A DNA stretch of 8,753 nucleotides, taken from the NCBI GenBank assembly GCA_016869895.1, contig VGDC01000062.1, positions 1-8,753 on the forward strand. The letters run 5' to 3'. The DNA comes from Alphaproteobacteria bacterium. GTDB taxonomy: Bacteria; Pseudomonadota; Alphaproteobacteria; Rickettsiales; VGDC01. This document shows positions 1 to 6,032 of the stretch, piece by piece. A model generated the notes under the pieces. The model saw only the letters and a list, made by a program, of their open reading frames with translations, did not search any database and was not told the DNA's origin. Positions within the stretch are counted from its first letter, which is position 1; the number at the start of each line of letters is the position of its first letter. A program made the position numbers and the translations under genes.

Positions 1-303
1 GTGAACCTCACCGAAGAGGCCACGGTGGAGGCACTGCGCGCGCATCTGGCAGCAACCTATGCGGATGCACCCTTCGTGACCATCGCCGCAGAAGGCGAAC
101 CCGCACCCACGACCCACATGGTTCGTGGCACGAACCGCTGCATCATCGGGGTCTATCCTGACCGCCGCGCGGGCAGCGCGATTCTCGTCTCCGCCATCGA
201 CAACCTCGTGAAAGGGGCGAGCGGGCAAGCGGTGCAGAACTTCAACATCCGATTCGGCTTCAAAGAAACCGCAGGACTTGCTAGAGTAGCTGTGTTTCCT
301 TAA
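1..303 (+). CDS. argC: N-acetyl-gamma-glutamyl-phosphate reductase, C-terminal part (5' end outside window)
   Basis: This is the last 100 residues of ArgC, which reduces N-acetyl-glutamyl-phosphate to the semialdehyde with NADPH in cytoplasmic arginine biosynthesis. The sequence shows the family's C-terminal signature: a TNRC/IIGVYPD stretch at residues 44-54 of the fragment, then AIDNLVKGASGQAVQNFN (about 65-82) and the closing FGFKETAGL. ArgC proteins are normally about 310-350 residues, so the NAD-binding half and the catalytic cysteine lie upstream of the window. The GTG at base 1 is in frame but is unlikely to be the true start. Seven residues follow the usual GL end, a small tail. A terminator-like hairpin lies 63 bases downstream, which suggests that the argC transcript ends there. 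Confidence 0.93.
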   Translation: MNLTEEATVEALRAHLAATYADAPFVTIAAEGEPAPTTHMVRGTNRCIIGVYPDRRAGSAILVSAIDNLVKGASGQAVQNFNIRFGFKETAGLARVAVFP

Positions 304-365
304 ATGCGCCCGCTGCGGAACATCCTGTTCCTCACATGGCGCGCCGCTCCGCGGGCTGATGGCTC

Positions 366-386
366 CCGTGGGCTTGCTGCCCACGG
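366..386 (+). terminator. Rho-independent terminator candidate after argC
   Basis: A perfect 8-bp GC-rich stem (CCGTGGGC pairing with GCCCACGG) encloses a 5-base loop, TTGCT, and is followed by TTCTT. It lies between the argC stop and the carbonic anhydrase start, where a terminator for the upstream transcript would be expected. The T-run is short and interrupted, so an attenuating or stabilising hairpin is an alternative. Confidence 0.6.
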
Positions 387-416
387 TTCTTGTCCCACTT
401 ACTGAAAGAGGCGCAT

Positions 417-950
417 ATGCAGCAACCGATCATCCTGCCGTATAACGGCATCTATCCGAAAATCCACCCGACCGCGTTCATCGCGCCGGGGGCGGTCATC
501 GTGGGCGATGTGGAGATCGGCGCGGAGACGAATGTGTGGTTCGGCTGCGTCATCCGTGGCGATGTGAACACCATCCGCATCGGTGAGCGCACGAACATTC
601 AGGACGGCACGGTGATACACGTCACCCGCGGCACGGGGCCGACGACCATCGGCTCGGACATCACCATCGGCCACAAAGCGCTGCTCCACGCTTGCACGCT
701 GGAAGATGCCTGCTTCATCGGCATGGGGTCGATTCTGCTGGATTTCGCCGTGGTGGAAACGGGCGGAATGCTGGCGGCGGGCTCACAGTTGACCCCAAAG
801 AAACGCGTGCCGAAAGGCCAGCTCTGGGCGGGGAATCCGGCTAAATTCTTCCGTGAGATGACCCCGCAGGAATCGGCTTTCATCTATGAATCCGCGAAGA
901 ATTACGTCATCAACGGGCAGGAATACCGCATTTTGACTGCTGCCAGCTAA
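417..950 (+). CDS. Gamma-class carbonic anhydrase-like protein (left-handed beta-helix hexapeptide protein)
   Basis: A 177-residue protein of the YrdA/PaaY/Cam-like family, made of hexapeptide repeats that fold into a left-handed beta-helix and assemble as a trimer, probably in the cytoplasm. The three zinc-binding histidines of gamma carbonic anhydrases are visible as His68 (TVIHV), His86 (IGHK) and His91 (LLHAC). The conserved Arg47 and Asp49 (VIRGD) and Gln62 (NIQD) are also present. The C-terminal WAGNPAKFFR motif at about 142-151 is typical. Full metal ligation makes CO2 hydration possible, but many relatives show little activity and some act on CoA thioesters, so the substrate is open. 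I chose the ATG at 417 because GAAAGAG lies 6 bases upstream and the protein then begins like its relatives; a TTG at 390 would add nine residues with no support. The gene ends 3 bases from the phaC stop on the other strand. Confidence 0.9.
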   Translation: MQQPIILPYNGIYPKIHPTAFIAPGAVIVGDVEIGAETNVWFGCVIRGDVNTIRIGERTNIQDGTVIHVTRGTGPTTIGSDITIGHKALLHACTLEDACFIGMGSILLDFAVVETGGMLAAGSQLTPKKRVPKGQLWAGNPAKFFREMTPQESAFIYESAKNYVINGQEYRILTAAS

Positions 951-953
951 GAT

Positions 954-2774
954 TTATTTCGCCACGATTTTCACATAGCTTCCCGGTGCAGCTTCGATGG
1001 GCTTGTGTTTCTTGCTGCCCACAGCGCGCGCGGCGACTTTTCCGCCTGCGAACTGCTGCTGCCATTCGTCCCAATCCAGCCACCAGCTGCGCGCGTGTTC
1101 CGTCGCGTGCTTCAGCCATTCATCGGGCGTGGCGGGATTCTTACCTTTATCCAACGTCCAGTGCCCGTATTTACCCTTCGACGGCGGGTTGATTACCCCC
1201 GCCACATGGCCGGAAGCCGCCAGCACGAAACGCAAAGGCCCGCTGAAAAGCTGGGTCGCCGCATAGGTGGATTTCCACGGGGCAATGTGGTCCTCCTTGG
1301 TGGAGACGAAATAGCTGGGTGTCTTCACCGCGCGCAGGTCGATGGGCTTCCCGGCAAGCTGGATGCCGCCCTTCTGAACCAGCAGATTCCGCTGATACAT
1401 ATTGCGCAGATAGAAGCTGTGCATCACGGCGGGCATGCGCGTGGCATCGCCATTCCAAAACAATAGGTCGAAGGGGAAGGGGTCTTTGCCGAGCAGATAA
1501 TTGTTCACCACGAACGACCAGATGAGGTCGTTGGCGCGGAGCATGTTGAAGGTGGTGGACATGTCGCTGCCCTCGAGCATCCCGCCCTGACGCTCCATCT
1601 TCGCTTCCAGCGCTTGAAGCTGGTCTTCATCAATGAAGACGGAAAGCTCACCGGAATCGCTGAAATCCAGCATGGTGGTGAGGAAGGCGGCGGATGCGAC
1701 GCGGCTTTGCTGGCCGGTGGCGTGGAGGTAGGCCAGCGTACAGGCGAGCAGGGTACCGCCAAGGCAATAGCCCATGATAGAAGCTTGCTTCTCTCCCGTG
1801 ATTTCTTCGATGACATCCAGCGCAGCCAGCGGCCCTTGCAGCATATAATCGTCGAAGGTCTTACGGCTCAGGCGTTCATCCGGATTCACCCAAGCGATCA
1901 TGAAGACGGTATAGCCGTTCTCCACCGCCCATTTCACCAGCGAGTTCTCGGGTTTCAGATCCAGCACATAGAATTTGTTGATCCACGCGGGCATCAGCAA
2001 CAGCGGGGTGCGATGCACCTGTTCCGTAGTGGGTTCGTATTGGATAAGCTGCATCAGCTCGTTCTGGAACACGACCTTGCCGGGGGTGATGGCGAGGTTC
2101 TTGCCCACTTCGAACGCGTCCTTTCCGGTCATGCTGATGCGCAGCTGGCCGTCGCCGCGTTTCATATCCTCCAGCACGTTCTCCAACCCTTTCACGATGT
2201 TCTCGCCGCCGGTCTCCAGCGTGGTGCGGAGCACTTCGGGGTTGGTGAGCATGAAATTGCTGGGGGAGAGGGCATCGACATACTGGCGGGTATAGAAATC
2301 GATCTTCAGGCGGGTCTTCGGGTCGAGACCCTCCACGTCCTGCACCGTGCGGTGGGCATGGCTTGCGGCCAGAAGATAGGACTGTTTCAGGAAGTCGAAC
2401 AGCACGTTCTCCTGCCAAGTCTTGTCCTTGAAGCGGCGGTCTTTCGGGTCGGGCTTCACCAGCGGGGCGACTTCGGTGCCCTCTGTGAAGCTGCGGGTGG
2501 CGTTCTGCCACAGGGTCAGGTAATCCTGCCAGAAGGAAAGCTGCGCTTCCCAGAGTTTTGCGGGGTTGTTCATCATCTTCTCGAACAGCTGGAAGAAGGC
2601 CTGCCCGATATGCGCCGTGTCCTGCAGGGTATTCTCCTTGGCGGCGGGGCTGTTGAGGTACACCTCCAGAATCGCCTGCGAACGGGCAGCAATCTTCTGC
2701 AGGTTCTCGGCGAAGCGTTCTGCGTCAACCTGTTCAGCTTGCGGGGTTTTATCCGTCGTGGCGGATGTGCTCAT
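954..2774 (-). CDS. phaC: Class I poly(3-hydroxyalkanoate) synthase
   Basis: PhaC polymerises (R)-3-hydroxyacyl-CoA, usually 3-hydroxybutyryl-CoA, into polyester storage granules and sits on the granule surface. The 606-residue length fits class I enzymes (about 590-620), which act without a PhaE or PhaR subunit. The N-terminal PhaC domain covers roughly 110-285, followed by an alpha/beta-hydrolase catalytic domain. The lipase-like box GYCLGG gives nucleophile Cys337. The other triad members fit Asp495 (STKEDHIAPW) and His523 (SGHVAGVINPP). The ATG is preceded by AGGGAG at a 6-base spacing, supporting this start. Neither phaA, phaB, a phasin nor a depolymerase lies in the window, so precursor supply must be encoded elsewhere. 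The gene is divergent from the lipoprotein gene across about 300 bases and convergent with the carbonic anhydrase gene. Confidence 0.97.
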   Translation of the reverse strand: MSTSATTDKTPQAEQVDAERFAENLQKIAARSQAILEVYLNSPAAKENTLQDTAHIGQAFFQLFEKMMNNPAKLWEAQLSFWQDYLTLWQNATRSFTEGTEVAPLVKPDPKDRRFKDKTWQENVLFDFLKQSYLLAASHAHRTVQDVEGLDPKTRLKIDFYTRQYVDALSPSNFMLTNPEVLRTTLETGGENIVKGLENVLEDMKRGDGQLRISMTGKDAFEVGKNLAITPGKVVFQNELMQLIQYEPTTEQVHRTPLLLMPAWINKFYVLDLKPENSLVKWAVENGYTVFMIAWVNPDERLSRKTFDDYMLQGPLAALDVIEEITGEKQASIMGYCLGGTLLACTLAYLHATGQQSRVASAAFLTTMLDFSDSGELSVFIDEDQLQALEAKMERQGGMLEGSDMSTTFNMLRANDLIWSFVVNNYLLGKDPFPFDLLFWNGDATRMPAVMHSFYLRNMYQRNLLVQKGGIQLAGKPIDLRAVKTPSYFVSTKEDHIAPWKSTYAATQLFSGPLRFVLAASGHVAGVINPPSKGKYGHWTLDKGKNPATPDEWLKHATEHARSWWLDWDEWQQQFAGGKVAARAVGSKKHKPIEAAPGSYVKIVAK

Positions 2775-3071
2775 GGTCTTCTCCCTCTATTTCAGCCCAT
2801 CGCCCTAGAAACGTGGAAAACGCCATTGCGTCCCGCCGCGCTTCGCGCTATGTTGCTTGACTTCCATCCGAATCGGATGGGCAAAAATATTGTCACCGTT
2901 GTTTTTTGTGGTCGTTTTCGTCGGAAGCTTTTCGTCTGAAACGCGCGGAAGTGTAGCGGTTATGCTGAACCAGTGCAAACAGTTCCGTCGGAAAACGATC
3001 TGAACCGTATGCCTATGAAAAAATTGCATCGCGCCATCTCCGGTGCCGAAGCTAAGGGAAGGGAATTGAGA
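2775..3071. promoter_or_regulatory. Divergent intergenic region between phaC and the lipoprotein gene
   Basis: About 300 bases that must hold the promoters for both divergent genes. The middle (about 2880-2935) is T/A-rich compared with its flanks. It contains a perfect odd-length palindrome (2864-2880) and a motif CGTC(G/T)GAA at 2919-2926, 2933-2940 and 2986-2993. TTGACT at 2857-2862 resembles a -35 box for rightward transcription and TATGCT at 2961-2966 a -10 box, but they are not correctly spaced to form one promoter, so I do not assign transcription starts. In-frame GTG (2973) and ATG codons (3009, 3015) exist, but they would put about 20-33 residues ahead of the signal peptide of the lipoprotein. 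Confidence 0.5.
2864..2880. promoter_or_regulatory. 17-base perfect palindrome, operator candidate
   Basis: CCATCCGAATCGGATGG is a perfect inverted repeat with 8-base arms around a single central A. It lies about 90 bases upstream of phaC and about 190 upstream of the lipoprotein start. Such odd symmetric sites suit a dimeric regulator. It is not followed by a T-run on either strand, so it does not look like a terminator. No regulator gene is in the window, and I recognise no known operator consensus. Confidence 0.45.
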
Positions 3072-4748
3072 ATGTCTGCTGCTACCCCGAAAATCGCCTT
3101 GCGTACCATGCTTGCTGTCACCGTTGCGTGCGGTCTGGCGCTTTCCGCTTGCTCCAGCGATGCGCCGAAGAACCGCATCGACCCGAAATCCCTTCAGGCT
3201 CCCGCGCTGAACCCGCAGATTCAGGATGGTCGTGTGGTGCAGCCCGGTGCGCGTAGCCCCGAAGGCAATGTCGGCCTTGGCACCGGTTCCAACTACCAGA
3301 ACAAAAGCTATTCTCAGGCTCCCGCAACCCTTCCGACCCGTCAGCCCGAGCCGGAAGCACCCGGTTGGTTCGATTGGGCATGGAAAGAGCCGATGAACGC
3401 GGCGAAAGATGTGGTCACCCCTGACGAGCAGACCCCCGCTGCGCGCAGCGTTCCCGCGAATAACGGCGTTCCCGTCTCCAGCAACGATACTCAGCGCAAA
3501 CGCCCCGCGCTGAACGCGCAAGGCGCGGAAGGCAATGATGTCTTCCTTGCTCCGTCGACCTATGCGGCTGTGGAAGCCGGTCATGTTGACGTGCAGGAAG
3601 TGCCCGTTTCTGATGCGCAGGTCTTCGCTGCGGATAACCACGTCGCCCACAGCGATATGGCCGCTCCGCAGGAACAGTTCGCCAGCGAGAACCACAGCTT
3701 CGCCCATGAAGGCACCGTAGCCGCTCCGGTCGAAGTCGCTCAGGCTCCTGCTCCTATCGTGCATGCGCCCGTTGAACATGCACCTGTCGTGCAGCAGGAA
3801 GCTTATGTGCCCGTAGAGCCGACGGAAGTCGCGCCCATCGCCGCGAAGAACGATTACCCCGTGCTCTCCTCCGTGCCCCCGCGCCCTGAGCGTCTCGCTG
3901 CCGTTGAAGAGCGTGACGAGAAATTCGTCGAGCTGGAGCGCGAATACGAAGCATCCACCGCTGCACGTCAGGAACAGGCCGCGCAGGTAGCCCATGACAC
4001 CACCGTTGACACCGCCGTTGATTCCGGCCAGCCGACCTCCATGGCGCAGGATGGCTATAGCGGCATCCAGAGCTATGGTGAAGAAATCACCATCGTCGAA
4101 GAACAGGTGGAGACCCCTGTCGCTTCCGCAGCACCCGTAGAAGCGCCCGCGCAGGAAGCGCAGGTCGCGACCCTTTCCGAACCCGCAGCGGGCGAGCCAT
4201 ATGCTTGGCAGTCCAACGCCGCGAAACGCGCCACCGGTGGTGAACAGCATGCGGATACCACCGCTGTTGCACCCGTGCAGACGGAAACCGCTTCCGTACA
4301 GCAGTTCGAAGAAATCCCCGTCGTTCAGGAACAGTCCGAAGCGGTGGTGATCGAAGAATATGTGCATGAGACCGCTCCTGCACAGGTCGCTGCGCCCGCA
4401 CCCGTAGCCGCCCCCGTTGCTGAGCCCGCTCCTGTCGTGGCGGCTGCGCCTGCGCCCGTAGCCGCTCCGCAGGCAGAAGTGGCTGCCGTCGAGGCTGGTG
4501 AGTGGGTGAGCGTCGATCAGACTCCTGCGCAGACGGTCGTACCTGTCGAGAGCGCGGAAGTCGCAGTCGTGCCGCAGACCGATAGCGTCGCCCTGGCACC
4601 GGAAGCCGCTGGCGTGACTCTGACCGCACCCAACGTCTACGGTGAGAAGACCGTGCGCGTGCTGCCTGATTCCCGCTATGCCGCGCGCCGTCAGGCTGTG
4701 TACTCCCAGCAGTATGCCCGCCGTCAAGCCGTGGATAGCGCTAATTAA
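3072..4748 (+). CDS. Predicted lipoprotein, Ala/Pro/Val/Glu-rich, unknown function
   Basis: I cannot assign this 558-residue protein to a named family. From the ATG at 3072 it has a clear lipoprotein signal: basic residues (Lys7, Arg11), a hydrophobic stretch to about 25, and lipobox LSAC with Cys27. Ser28 at +2 would, by E. coli rules, send it to the outer membrane. GGGA at 3061-3064, 7 bases upstream, supports this start over in-frame GTG 2973 or ATG 3009/3015. The rest is mostly low-complexity and probably disordered, rich in A, P, V, E and Q. One more ordered-looking island at about 261-295 has DYPVLSSVPPRPERL, then a charged, coiled-coil-like helix. A P-x-L-x-x-VP-x-RP motif of this kind occurs in alphaproteobacterial envelope and OmpA-type lipoproteins as I recall it, though no OmpA domain is present. 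The C-terminus (about 523-558) is Tyr/Arg-rich with two ARRQAV copies. A surface or periplasm-spanning structural role is an inference only. Confidence 0.8.
   Translation: MSAATPKIALRTMLAVTVACGLALSACSSDAPKNRIDPKSLQAPALNPQIQDGRVVQPGARSPEGNVGLGTGSNYQNKSYSQAPATLPTRQPEPEAPGWFDWAWKEPMNAAKDVVTPDEQTPAARSVPANNGVPVSSNDTQRKRPALNAQGAEGNDVFLAPSTYAAVEAGHVDVQEVPVSDAQVFAADNHVAHSDMAAPQEQFASENHSFAHEGTVAAPVEVAQAPAPIVHAPVEHAPVVQQEAYVPVEPTEVAPIAAKNDYPVLSSVPPRPERLAAVEERDEKFVELEREYEASTAARQEQAAQVAHDTTVDTAVDSGQPTSMAQDGYSGIQSYGEEITIVEEQVETPVASAAPVEAPAQEAQVATLSEPAAGEPYAWQSNAAKRATGGEQHADTTAVAPVQTETASVQQFEEIPVVQEQSEAVVIEEYVHETAPAQVAAPAPVAAPVAEPAPVVAAAPAPVAAPQAEVAAVEAGEWVSVDQTPAQTVVPVESAEVAVVPQTDSVALAPEAAGVTLTAPNVYGEKTVRVLPDSRYAARRQAVYSQQYARRQAVDSAN
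4392..4469 (+). repeat. Duplicated APAPVAAP-coding segment in the lipoprotein gene
   Basis: The octapeptide APAPVAAP is encoded twice, at 4392-4415 (residues 441-448) and 4446-4469 (459-466). The two 24-base copies differ at four positions, all synonymous third bases. The protein repeat is therefore kept while the DNA has drifted. Related Ala/Pro/Val blocks lie at about 3720-3795 and between the copies. Confidence 0.6.
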
Positions 4749-4757
4749 TATGCATAC

Positions 4758-4780
4758 GGAGGGAGGCTCGTCCTCCCTCC
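4758..4780 (+). terminator. Strong hairpin after the lipoprotein gene, terminator candidate
   Basis: GGAGGGAGG pairs perfectly with CCTCCCTCC around the 5-base loop CTCGT, starting 10 bases after the lipoprotein stop. It should be stable, but the sequence after it (AACTCTACTT) has no real T-run. It may work poorly as an intrinsic terminator, or instead protect the upstream mRNA 3' end. It separates the lipoprotein gene from the aminotransferase operon. Confidence 0.55.
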
Positions 4781-4811
4781 AACTCTACTTGCCGAAAGCC
4801 TGATTCCTGCC

Positions 4812-6032
4812 ATGTCTGATGAGTTCTACCGCGAGCGGCGCTTACCGCCTTATGTGTTTGCTGAAGTGAACGCGATGAAGGCGCGGGAACGCGCGGCGGG
4901 AAGCGACATCATCGATTTCGGCATGGGTAATCCTGACCTTCCCACCCCCAAACATATCGTCGAGAAGCTGAAGGAAGTCGCCGACAATCCGAATGCTCAT
5001 GGCTATTCGCTGTCGCGCGGTATCCCCGGTTTGCGTAAGGCACAGGCGGGGTATTACCAGCGCCGTTTCGGTGTGGAGCTTGATCCCGAAACGGAAATCA
5101 TCACCACCATCGGCTCAAAGGAAGGCTTGGCGAACCTCGCGCAGGCCATCACCGCGCCGGGCGATGTGATTCTCGTTCCCAACCCCAGCTACCCCATCCA
5201 TCCCTATGGTTTCGTCATCGCGGGTGCGGCTTTGTGGCAGATTCCCAAAGTGCCGGGCGTGGATTTCATGCAGCAGCTGGAACGCGCCGTGAAACACGCC
5301 AGCCCCAAGCCTGTCGCGCTGGTGCTGAACTATCCGTGCAACCCGACCACCGAAGTCGTGGGGCTGGATTTCTACGCGGAAGTGGTGGATTTCTGCCGCC
5401 GCCATAACATCTGGATTCTTTCCGACCTCGCGTATTGCGAAATCTATTTCGATGGCAATCCGCCTCCGTCCATCTTGCAGGTGCCGGGTGCGAAGGATAT
5501 CGCCGTGGAGTTCACCTCCATGAGCAAGACCTATTCCATGGCTGGCTGGCGCATCGGTTTCGCGGCGGGCAACAAAACGCTCATCAAGGCGCTTGCGCGT
5601 ATCAAGTCCTACCTCGATTACGGCGCGTTCACGCCGATTCAGGTCGCGGCCACCGCCGCGCTGAACGGCCCGCAGGATTGCGTGGCGGAGACCCGTCAAA
5701 TCTATAAAGAACGCCGCGACGTGTTGATTTCCGGCCTGCATGAAGCAGGGTGGATGGCGCCTCCGCCTCCCGCCACCATGTTCGTCTGGGCAGAGATTCC
5801 GCCGCAGTATAAAGCCCTTGGCTCGCTCGGTTTCTCGAAGCTGCTGCTGAAGGAAGCGGAAGTGGCTGTCGCACCCGGCATCGGTTTCGGGGAATACGGC
5901 GACACCCATGTGCGCATCGCCATGGTCGAGAACAAGCAGCGCATCCGTCAGGCCATGCGTAACATCAAGCAGTTCCTGTCCGAAGACCCTGAGAAACACA
6001 TCGCCTCCCTTGCCAATGAGCAGAAGGTATGA
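4812..6032 (+). CDS. alaC: PLP-dependent class I/II aminotransferase, AlaC-like
   Basis: A 406-residue fold-type I aminotransferase. Its closest remembered match is E. coli AlaC (glutamate-pyruvate aminotransferase, alanine synthesis), which shares the N-terminal RLPPYVF, the MGNPD motif (38-42), HGYS.SRGIP (63-72) and long stretches of the catalytic domain. The PLP Schiff-base lysine is Lys239 (SMSKTYSMAGWRIGF). Asn177 (CNPTT), Asp205 and Tyr208 (SDLAY) fit the cofactor contacts, and Arg368 (THVRIA) fits the substrate carboxylate contact. Alphaproteobacterial relatives are often annotated as LL-diaminopimelate aminotransferase; sequence alone does not settle the substrate, and the link to homoserine dehydrogenase would suit either alanine or aspartate-family metabolism. 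No clear Shine-Dalgarno sequence precedes the ATG. The stop overlaps the hom start as ATGA. Confidence 0.88.
   Translation: MSDEFYRERRLPPYVFAEVNAMKARERAAGSDIIDFGMGNPDLPTPKHIVEKLKEVADNPNAHGYSLSRGIPGLRKAQAGYYQRRFGVELDPETEIITTIGSKEGLANLAQAITAPGDVILVPNPSYPIHPYGFVIAGAALWQIPKVPGVDFMQQLERAVKHASPKPVALVLNYPCNPTTEVVGLDFYAEVVDFCRRHNIWILSDLAYCEIYFDGNPPPSILQVPGAKDIAVEFTSMSKTYSMAGWRIGFAAGNKTLIKALARIKSYLDYGAFTPIQVAATAALNGPQDCVAETRQIYKERRDVLISGLHEAGWMAPPPPATMFVWAEIPPQYKALGSLGFSKLLLKEAEVAVAPGIGFGEYGDTHVRIAMVENKQRIRQAMRNIKQFLSEDPEKHIASLANEQKV

Noticed and set aside
307..356. Possible long-range pairing of GCCCGC with GCGGGC upstream of the argC terminator, suggesting attenuation
   Set aside because: Only 6 bp with a loop of nearly 40 bases; too weak to claim a riboswitch or attenuator.
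304..405. A 33-residue frame starting directly after the argC stop
   Set aside because: No ribosome site, arginine-rich and not protein-like, and it runs through the terminator-like hairpin at 366-386.
2857..2888. MerR-type promoter: TTGACT, long spacer containing the palindrome, then AAAAAT
   Set aside because: The spacer would be 20 bases and the -10 match is only 4 of 6; no MerR-family gene is in the window. The palindrome itself is kept as an operator candidate.
1614..2939. A 441-codon open frame on the plus strand opposite phaC
   Set aside because: It is the antisense shadow of phaC, which is identified beyond doubt by its catalytic motifs; the shadow protein shows no domain.
2973..3071. 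Extended lipoprotein start at GTG 2973 or ATG 3009/3015
   Set aside because: These would place about 20-33 mostly polar or basic residues before the signal peptide, and the best ribosome site is the one serving ATG 3072.
2805..4727. A 640-codon open frame on the minus strand opposite the lipoprotein gene
   Set aside because: Its translation is a Gly/Arg/His/Leu-rich string without recognisable domains, as expected from the antisense of an Ala/Pro/Val/Glu-rich gene with GC-biased codons. The plus-strand frame has a ribosome site, signal peptide and lipobox.
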